Assembly (NCBI GenBank): GCA_014799565.1
Contig: JAAVHT010000014.1
Span: 2,642 to 46,073, forward strand
Reading direction: 5' to 3'
Source: Clostridiales bacterium
GTDB lineage: Bacteria > Bacillota > Clostridia > Oscillospirales > Oscillospiraceae
Length of the DNA stretch: 43,432 nt
In this document: positions 1 through 5,287 of the stretch, piece by piece
How positions within the stretch are numbered: position 1 is the stretch's first letter
How the letters are laid out: each line of letters opens with the position of its first letter
Notes under the pieces: generated by a model
Told to the model about the DNA's origin: nothing
What the model saw: the letters and a program-made list of their open reading frames with translations, nothing else
The model's database searches: none
Position numbers and translations under genes: made by a program

Positions 1-339
1 TTGAAGCGGTTTGCGAAGGGGCTGGCGGAGAAGAAGGGGATGAAGGACGAGTTTGAGCTGTTCGAGACGGTGGAGCGGCTCACCCCCGACATCTTCCGCT
101 CCGTGACCGGCATAGAGAAGGCCATGTGCGCCAACGTGGATATGTACTCCGGCCTGGTGTACAAGATGATGGATATCCCCCCTGAGCTGTACACCCCGCT
201 GTTTGCCATCGCCCGCATCGTGGGCTGGTGCGCCCACCGGGTGGAGGAGGTCTACAACCCCTATGGCCGCATCATCCGTCCGGCCTACAAGGCGGTGGGG
301 CCCAAGCGCTCCTTCATCCCGCTGGAGGAGCGGGGCTGA
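1..339 (+). CDS. gltA: Citrate synthase, C-terminal part (5' end outside window)
   Basis: This is the last 112 codons of a citrate synthase, which condenses oxaloacetate and acetyl-CoA to citrate at the entry of the TCA or glutamate-synthesis branch. Visible family hallmarks are the ANVDMYSGLVYKMM stretch (near residue 45), the PPELYTPLFAIARIVGW stretch and the terminal RIIRPAYK segment; the Asp and Arg residues in these belong to the active-site region of the family. The frame is open to the left window edge, and the first in-frame TTG at base 1 is only the edge, not a start. A GC-rich hairpin with a T-run follows the stop, so the transcript probably ends here. The symbol could equally be citZ. 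Confidence 0.9.
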   Translation: MKRFAKGLAEKKGMKDEFELFETVERLTPDIFRSVTGIEKAMCANVDMYSGLVYKMMDIPPELYTPLFAIARIVGWCAHRVEEVYNPYGRIIRPAYKAVGPKRSFIPLEERG

Positions 340-356
340 GGGAAGATACACAAAAC

Positions 357-397
357 AAAACCAGCTCTGTCCGGGAAACCGGGCGGGGCTGGTTTTT
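357..397 (+). terminator. Rho-independent terminator of the citrate synthase gene
   Basis: The arms AAAACCAGC and GCTGGTTTTT pair around a G/C-rich loop that can itself fold, and the 3' arm runs into TTTTTCTTT. It lies 18 bases after the citrate synthase stop. Confidence 0.85.
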
Positions 398-406
398 CTT
401 TGGCGC

Positions 407-435
407 TTGCATTACCGGGCACGTTCTGCTATAAT
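407..435 (+). promoter_or_regulatory. Sigma-A promoter, copy 1 of a duplicated promoter unit
   Basis: TTGCAT at 407-412, a 17-base spacer and a perfect TATAAT at 430-435 preceded by TGC (extended -10). It points at the small membrane gene starting at 522. The leader carries a hairpin with arms GCAGCC and GGCTGC. A near copy of this promoter and of its first transcribed bases lies at 889-917. Confidence 0.8.
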
Positions 436-521
436 CGACGCGAAAAACAAAACTGCGGCAGCCTGCGGGGCGGCTGCGGTGGAGGTATTTCGAGCAACAG
501 TTTGGAAGAGAGGTGTTGAAT

Positions 522-830
522 ATGGCAAGATATAAAGTGACATATACGATTTATAAGGATCCCACCGGCAAGACCCTCAAGGGCCCCTCCTTTATCCACT
601 GGCTGGGGGATCTCTGCTCCGGCCTTGGCCTGATCGGGGTCCTCGGTGTGATTGTTTCTTTCATGGAGCACTATGGCACATCGTTTATCATTGGCTGTGT
701 TATCATGGCCGTCGCCGGCTTCGCCCTGGGGCCGGTGCTCCATAAGCAGGCCAAAAAGAGCGCGGAGGCCAAGTGCCTCCAGGTGCTGGCCCAGCAGGAG
801 GGGCAGACAATTACCCAGAAAAAGGACTGA
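522..830 (+). CDS. Small two-helix membrane protein, unknown function
   Basis: A 102-residue protein that I cannot assign to a family. The first ~30 residues are polar (ARYKVTYTIYKDPTGK...), followed by two hydrophobic segments at about residues 31-48 and 53-71, then a charged Lys/Gln-rich tail, so it is probably an inner-membrane hairpin with both ends on one side. The ATG at 522 is chosen because GAGAGG ends 8 bases upstream; an in-frame GTG at 513 would overlap that ribosome binding site. It is a single-gene unit, with its own strong promoter (407-435) and terminator (842-882). Confidence 0.75.
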   Translation: MARYKVTYTIYKDPTGKTLKGPSFIHWLGDLCSGLGLIGVLGVIVSFMEHYGTSFIIGCVIMAVAGFALGPVLHKQAKKSAEAKCLQVLAQQEGQTITQKKD

Positions 831-841
831 ATTGGACAAAA

Positions 842-882
842 AAGCAGGGGCATCCCGGTGGGGAGGCCCCTGCTTCTTGTTT
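842..882 (+). terminator. Terminator after the small membrane gene
   Basis: GCAGGGGC and GCCCCTGC arms (844-851 and 866-873) followed by TTCTTGTTTT, 12 bases after the stop codon at 830. Confidence 0.8.
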
Positions 883-888
883 TGGCTC

Positions 889-917
889 TTGCATTGCTTG
901 GCGCCTTCTGCTATAAT
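889..917 (+). promoter_or_regulatory. Sigma-A promoter, copy 2 (drives the structured RNA)
   Basis: TTGCAT at 889-894, a 17-base spacer and TATAAT at 912-917 with TGC before it. From the end of the spacer through about 25 transcribed bases it nearly repeats the promoter at 407-435. No open reading frame with a ribosome binding site follows for over 350 bases, which suggests that its product is an RNA. Confidence 0.75.
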
Positions 918-923
918 CGACGT

Positions 924-1151
924 GAAAAACAAAAATGCGGCAGCTCACGGGTGTTACCAGCACCCGCAAGCCTGCGCAGGTGACAACACCACCTACACAA
1001 CGGCCATCCGGCCGCACCGCATGGAATCATTATACGATAATCCGGCCCTTCGTGCAAGGGCGGGTTTCTTGTGGTGTTTCCGCGCTTGTGTGCATGAGAG
1101 CCTTGCTTCTTACGCTGTGTGGGATGATCCTGCACGGCGTTTTTGTTTTTC
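924..1151 (+). ncRNA. Candidate structured noncoding RNA, about 228 nt
   Basis: The stretch sits between a consensus promoter (889-917) and an intrinsic terminator (1114-1151) and holds no supported gene. Local hairpins are CGGGTG/CACCCG (948-966), CCTGCGCAGG (971-980), CGGCC/GGCCG (1001-1014), ATTAT/ATAAT (1029-1041) and GCCCTT/AAGGGC (1045-1061). AACACCAC (985-992) can pair with GTGGTGTT (1071-1078), enclosing three of them. The 5' end GTGAAAAACAAAAATGC (922-938) is complementary to the T-rich tail at 1137-1153 over 17 positions with one wobble, closing the whole molecule. I do not recognise the family. A 6S-like or other Clostridia-specific regulatory RNA is possible. The fold is inferred by eye. 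Confidence 0.55.
1114..1151 (+). terminator. Terminator of the candidate RNA
   Basis: Bases 1114-1138 form a 10-base-pair hairpin with loop ATGAT (some G-T wobbles), followed directly by GTTTTTGTTTTT. Confidence 0.65.
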
Positions 1152-1294
1152 ACCCGGCCAGTCCTATCCTGGGGGCGCAAGCCCCCGGGGCGGCTGTGGT
1201 GAATTATGATAACTCGTCCGATGGGAGGGGAGAGGCCGAAAAAACTTGATCGGTTTGCATCATCAATACAGTTCTATGAACAGGAGTGATTTCA

Positions 1295-1768
1295 GTGGTT
1301 GAACTATTATGTCTTGCCGTCATTGTGATTGGTATCATCCTTATTGTCAGTTATCTTCGCGCTTGGAACAAAAGCCAGAGCAGTCGTCAGACCGAAGCGG
1401 AAGCCCAGCGCCAACGGCACGGAGGAGAAGCTGTTTTGGAGTGGGACGGCCCCAGGGCGTCCGGCGCACCGGATCAGGAGTTTGGCGAGCTGCTTGTGGA
1501 GATCCCTAAAAAATCCGGCGGGAGTGCGCGCTTCTACGAGCGGGGAGCTGTGCTGGATGGCAAGCGCCTGGCCTATGACGCGCTGAAGGATGTGGCTTTT
1601 GCGGAGCGTACCCCCGCGCTGATCCAGACGCCGAAGACTGCCGCAGTGATGTGGCTGTACCCGAAAAAGGGTATGGGGAGGCCCATCTCTCTGTTCAGCC
1701 TGCATTATGAATATGAGGACGCGACCATGAAGGCGATCCAAGTTGGATTAGGGTTTGGCCGCGGGTGA
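1295..1768 (+). CDS. Membrane-anchored small protein, unknown function
   Basis: A 157-residue protein with an N-terminal hydrophobic anchor (about residues 2-20), a short Gln/Arg/Glu-rich linker and a soluble domain of mixed beta character (about 48-155). No family is recognised; the soluble part resembles in style the small PH-like domains of Bacillota membrane proteins, but this is only an impression. The GTG at 1295 is chosen because AGGAG (1282-1286) lies 8 bases upstream; an in-frame GTG at 1286 overlaps that site. The region upstream (1152-1294) holds a GGGGGC/GCCCCC hairpin and no clear promoter. It is convergent with cysS and shares a terminator with it. Confidence 0.7.
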   Translation: MVELLCLAVIVIGIILIVSYLRAWNKSQSSRQTEAEAQRQRHGGEAVLEWDGPRASGAPDQEFGELLVEIPKKSGGSARFYERGAVLDGKRLAYDALKDVAFAERTPALIQTPKTAAVMWLYPKKGMGRPISLFSLHYEYEDATMKAIQVGLGFGRG

Positions 1769-1769
1769 G

Positions 1770-1817
1770 GTATAAAAATAGAGGTCTCCCCACCTGGGGA
1801 GACCTCTATTTTTATAC
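1770..1817. terminator. Bidirectional terminator between the 1295 gene and cysS
   Basis: A perfect inverted repeat, with GTATAAAAATAGAGGTCTCC on the left arm and its complement on the right around loop ACCT. A/T-rich flanks give a T-run on both strands. The cysS stop codon (1812-1814) lies inside the right arm, so the hairpin overlaps the coding end. Confidence 0.92.
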
Positions 1818-3263
1818 CCTTTTCCAAACCGCCCCGCCGGGCACGTCGGTGACCTCAATGCCCTGGGCTTTCAGCTCGTCCCGAATGCGGTCGGCCTCGG
1901 CGAAGTTTTTGGCCTTTTTTGCCTCAGAGCGCTGAAGCACCAGCGCGTCAATGGCCGGGTCGCCCTCGCCCTGGATGGTGAAGCCGCCGGGGGCGCTGGC
2001 GGTCTTGGCCTGGGCCGCCTCCTTTTCCCGCAGGGCATCCGCCTTTTTGATGAGATCCAGCCCCAGCACCAGGTCGTAGCTGGCGATGATGGCCCGCTTG
2101 GTGGCGGCGTTGGTATCCGCCTTCAGCGCGTCATAGACGCAGGTGACCGCCATGGAGGTGTTCAGATCGTTGTCCAGCGCCTCGCCGAATTTGTCCGCAT
2201 AGGCGTTGAGTACGTCCTGATCCACTGCGCCGTTGTCCCCGCCCAGGGCGGCGACCCGCTTGATGAGCTTGTTGTAGGCCCCCACGGCGTTGTCCAGGTT
2301 CTCCCAGGTGAACACCAGCCCCTTGCGGTAGTGGCTTTGCAGGCAGAAGAAGCGGTAGGCCAGGGGGTCGTACCCCTTTTCCTCCAGCAGGGAGACGGTG
2401 AGGAACTCCCCCTTGGACTTGGACATCTTGCCGGAATTGGTGTTGAGGTGGTGGACGTGGAACCACTGCTTGCACCAGGGGTGGCCGAGATATGCCTCGG
2501 ACTGGGCGATCTCATTGGTGTGGTGGGGGAAGGCGTTGTCCACCCCACCGCAGTGGAGGTCGAGGTACTCGCCGTTGAACTTCATGGAGATGCAGGAGCA
2601 CTCGATGTGCCAGCCGGGGTAGCCCACACCCCAGGGAGAGTCCCACTTCAGGGCCTGATCCTCGAACTTGGACTTGGTGAACCAGAGGACGAAGTCGTTC
2701 TTGTTGCGCTTGTTGGCGTCCTCCTCCACGCCCTCGCGGACGCCCACGGCCAAGTCCTCCTCATCGTGGTCGTTGAACACGTAGTAGCGATCCAGCTTGG
2801 AGGTGTCGAAGTACACGTTGCCCCCGGCCACATAGGCGTACCCCTTGTCGATGAGGGCGGAGACGACCTTGATGAACTCGTCGATGAGGCCGGTGGCGGG
2901 CTGCACCACGTCGGGGGTCTTGATGTTCAGCTTTTTGCAGTCGTCAAAGAAGGCGTCGGTGTAGAACCTGGCGATGTCCATGACGGACTTGTTCTCCCGC
3001 TTGGCGCCCTTGAGCATCTTGTCCTCGCCGGTGTCCGCGTCGGAGGCCAGGTGGCCCACGTCGGTGATGTTCATCACCCGGTTCACGTCATAGCCCCGCC
3101 ACCGCAGGGCCTTTTCCAGCACATCCTCCATGATGTAGGAGCGCAGGTTGCCGATGTGGGCGAAGTGGTACACGGTGGGGCCGCAGGTGTACATCTCCAC
3201 ATGGTTGGGGGTGTGGGTGACGAATTCTTCCTTCTTATGGGTGGCGGAATTGTAAAGATACAT
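1812..3263 (-). CDS. cysS: Cysteinyl-tRNA synthetase
   Basis: CysS charges tRNA-Cys with cysteine in the cytoplasm. The 483-residue product is of normal family length. It shows the class I signature HIGN (36-39) just after CGPTVY with Cys27, a zinc-site Cys in WHIECS (Cys222), the HHTNE box, and the KMSKS loop (279-283). The C-terminal part carries the helical anticodon-binding region, including the RSEAKKAKNFAEADRIRDEL segment. The ATG has a good GGAGG site. It lies 16 bases behind cysE in the same orientation, so both genes fall under the cysteine T-box upstream of cysE. The pairing supplies the amino acid precursor and consumes the product, a common Bacillota arrangement. Confidence 0.97.
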   Translation of the reverse strand: MYLYNSATHKKEEFVTHTPNHVEMYTCGPTVYHFAHIGNLRSYIMEDVLEKALRWRGYDVNRVMNITDVGHLASDADTGEDKMLKGAKRENKSVMDIARFYTDAFFDDCKKLNIKTPDVVQPATGLIDEFIKVVSALIDKGYAYVAGGNVYFDTSKLDRYYVFNDHDEEDLAVGVREGVEEDANKRNKNDFVLWFTKSKFEDQALKWDSPWGVGYPGWHIECSCISMKFNGEYLDLHCGGVDNAFPHHTNEIAQSEAYLGHPWCKQWFHVHHLNTNSGKMSKSKGEFLTVSLLEEKGYDPLAYRFFCLQSHYRKGLVFTWENLDNAVGAYNKLIKRVAALGGDNGAVDQDVLNAYADKFGEALDNDLNTSMAVTCVYDALKADTNAATKRAIIASYDLVLGLDLIKKADALREKEAAQAKTASAPGGFTIQGEGDPAIDALVLQRSEAKKAKNFAEADRIRDELKAQGIEVTDVPGGAVWKRV

Positions 3264-3279
3264 GATAGCTTCCTCCGTT

Positions 3280-3972
3280 TCAGCTTTTCTCTTGTTCAGA
3301 TGATTGGGCGGGGACGGCCCCCGCGGCTTTCTTCTCTGTAAGTTTTGTGTCCAGCAGCTTTTCCAGCGCCTCCACCCGGTCGGACAGGGCGGCGATCCGC
3401 TCCAGAGTGGGGTTCTTCACGCTGGTTTGATCCACCTCGTCGGCGTAGTGGGTGGAGCGCCCGGCGATTTTCACGATCTGGGCCGGGATGCCAACGGCGG
3501 TGGCGTCGGCGGGCACCTCGGACAGCACCACCGCATTGGCGGCGATGCGGGAATTGTCCCCCACCTTGAAGGGCCCCAGCACCTTGGCCCCGGTGGAGAT
3601 GAGCACGTTGTTTCCAATGGTGGGGTGGCGCTTGCCCTGGTCCTTGCCGGTGCCCCCCAGGGTGACGCCGTGGTAGATCAGGCAGTCGTCCCCCACCTCG
3701 GCGGTCTCGCCGATGACGATGCCCATGCCGTGGTCGATGACTAACCGGCGGCCGATTGTCGCGCCCGGATGGATCTCGATGCCGGTCCAGAACCGGCTCC
3801 ACTGGGACACCAGCCGGGCCAGGAATTTCAGGTGGTGACGGTACAGGAAATGGGCCAGTCTGTGGTAAAGGGTGGCGTGTACCCCGGGGTACAGCAGGAA
3901 GATCTCCAGCCTGCTCCGGGCCGCCGGATCCCGGGCCTGATAGGCCCGCAGTGTCTCGCCCAATCGGGTCAT
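3280..3972 (-). CDS. cysE: Serine O-acetyltransferase
   Basis: CysE acetylates L-serine with acetyl-CoA to O-acetylserine, the first step of cysteine synthesis. The 230-residue protein has the helical N-terminal part followed by the left-handed beta-helix of hexapeptide repeats, with family motifs IEIHPGATIGRR, IDHGMGIVIGETAEVGDD, YHGVTLGGTGK and KRHPTIGNNVLISTGAKVLG. The His in IDHG and in YHGV are expected catalytic or cofactor residues. A ~35-residue charged helical extension follows the helix. The ATG at 3972 is chosen for its AGGAGGAAC site; a longer frame would start inside the T-box terminator hairpin. First gene of cysE-cysS. Confidence 0.95.
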   Translation of the reverse strand: MTRLGETLRAYQARDPAARSRLEIFLLYPGVHATLYHRLAHFLYRHHLKFLARLVSQWSRFWTGIEIHPGATIGRRLVIDHGMGIVIGETAEVGDDCLIYHGVTLGGTGKDQGKRHPTIGNNVLISTGAKVLGPFKVGDNSRIAANAVVLSEVPADATAVGIPAQIVKIAGRSTHYADEVDQTSVKNPTLERIAALSDRVEALEKLLDTKLTEKKAAGAVPAQSSEQEKS

Positions 3973-3998
3973 AGAAAAAGTTCCTCCTTGTCCAAATG

Positions 3999-4236
3999 AA
4001 AAACCTCCCATGCCCGTCAATGGGCATGAGAGGCGAAATAAATCCGCGGTTCCACTCTCGTTTGTTACTCATGGCCGTGACGTGGCCGGACGGGGGGCGT
4101 CTGCATCCCCCTCGCTCCCGCTTGCATTTCGTCCCGTCTTTCCCTGAGGGCCTTTTCAGCCGAGAGGCCCCTCTCTGACAGTTTCAAAACGGTCTACTTC
4201 CCGCGTTCATCGCGATATTTGGTTTTTCATACCGTT
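3999..4236 (-). promoter_or_regulatory. T-box riboswitch, cysteine-specific (UGC specifier)
   Basis: Read on the minus strand, the leader of cysE holds the canonical T-box sequence AGAGTGGAACCGCGG (4044-4058), which would bind the acceptor end of uncharged tRNA. Upstream lies the stem I region with an AAGTAGA motif and, on the 3' side of its loop, GAAATGCAAGC, placing a UGC Cys codon at 4124-4126 as specifier. Downstream is a 12-base-pair terminator hairpin with arms TCATGCCC and GGGCATGG at its core (about 4004-4032) followed by TTTTT (3999-4003). Uncharged tRNA-Cys is therefore predicted to turn on cysE-cysS. The T-box core is certain; the specifier call rests on manual alignment. Confidence 0.92.
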
Positions 4237-4241
4237 CCAGT

Positions 4242-4270
4242 ATATTATCACACAGCCTGGGAGGTGTCAA
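4242..4270 (-). promoter_or_regulatory. Promoter of the cysE-cysS leader
   Basis: On the minus strand a perfect TTGACA (4265-4270), a 17-base spacer and TAATAT (4242-4247). It lies just upstream of the T-box leader. Confidence 0.85.
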
Positions 4271-4342
4271 GTGGGACGGATGTTTTTGCGGGGCGGCGAA
4301 AGAACAAATTTTCGATTTCCCACTGGAATTTTCCGACGATGT

Positions 4343-4352
4343 GTGCTAATAT
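4343..4352 (+). promoter_or_regulatory. Possible extended -10 for uppP
   Basis: TGTGCTAATAT is an extended -10 candidate without a clear -35. A GCCGCC/GGCGGC hairpin lies in the leader between it and the uppP start. Confidence 0.35.
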
Positions 4353-4414
4353 ATTATATTGACTTTATAGCGCCGCCTGTTTGCAGGGGCGGCGGCTTGA
4401 ATGAGGTGAGCGCG

Positions 4415-5266
4415 TTGAAATTTTGGATGGCAGTCGTATTGGGCCTGGTACAGGGCGTGGCGGAGTTTCTGCCCATATCCAGTTCAGGACACCTGACCCT
4501 GTTACAGCACTTCTTTAACATGGAGGAGCCGGACACCCTGTACAACATCCTGCTCCACTTCGCTACGCTGGTCGCGGTGTGCGTGGTATACCGGCAGGAC
4601 ATCGTGGACATGATTACGGAGTTTTTCCGCTGGATCGCGTCGCTGGCTCATAAGGACGAAAAGGCTCCGGGCAAGCCCCCCGAGGCCCGGCGGATGATCC
4701 TGCTGCTGATCCTGGGCACGCTGCCCCTGTTTTTGGTGCTTCCCTTTGACGATCTGGTGGAGGGCATGGGGGCCAATCCCATGTTTGTGTCCCTGATGCT
4801 GCTGCTCACTGGGTGCATCCTGTTTTTGTCCGACTATTACGGCGGCGGCAAAAAGACCGCCCGCACCGCCACCGTGAAGGATGTCCTGCTGGTGGGGCTG
4901 GCCCAGGGTATGGCCACCATCCCCGGCCTGTCCCGCTCTGGCACCACCATCTCCGCCGGCATGGCTCTGGGCTTTGAGCGCAACTTCGCTGTGCGCTTTT
5001 CCTTCCTGCTGTCTCTGCCCGCTGTGCTGGGGGCCACGCTGCTGAAGGTGGTCAAGGTGGCGGGCGCGGGCGGCGTGGATGCAAAGCTCCTGCCCATGTA
5101 CCTCGTCGGCATGGTCATCGCCGGGGTGGTGGGCTACTTTGCCATCTCGCTGGTGAAGCTGCTGGCGGACAAGGGCAAGTTCGGCAAGTTTGCCTTCTAC
5201 TGCTGGATCGTGGGCGGGATTGCCCTGATTGCCAGCTCCTTCTTCACCGCTCCTATCCCCGCATAA
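4415..5266 (+). CDS. uppP: Undecaprenyl-diphosphatase (BacA/UppP)
   Basis: UppP dephosphorylates undecaprenyl pyrophosphate at the membrane, recycling the lipid carrier used for peptidoglycan and other wall polymers; it can confer bacitracin tolerance. The 283-residue polytopic protein shows both family motifs, EFLPISSSGH at 17-26 and PGLSRSG at 170-176, and about eight hydrophobic segments. The start is taken as TTG at 4415 because GAGGTGA ends about 5 bases upstream and the homologous N-terminus begins there. A GTG at 4406 is the alternative, and the frame is open much further upstream. It is followed after 21 bases by the FtsK gene, so the two are probably co-transcribed. Confidence 0.93.
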   Translation: MKFWMAVVLGLVQGVAEFLPISSSGHLTLLQHFFNMEEPDTLYNILLHFATLVAVCVVYRQDIVDMITEFFRWIASLAHKDEKAPGKPPEARRMILLLILGTLPLFLVLPFDDLVEGMGANPMFVSLMLLLTGCILFLSDYYGGGKKTARTATVKDVLLVGLAQGMATIPGLSRSGTTISAGMALGFERNFAVRFSFLLSLPAVLGATLLKVVKVAGAGGVDAKLLPMYLVGMVIAGVVGYFAISLVKLLADKGKFGKFAFYCWIVGGIALIASSFFTAPIPA

Positions 5267-5287
5267 AGAAACAGGAGGATCCCCTGA

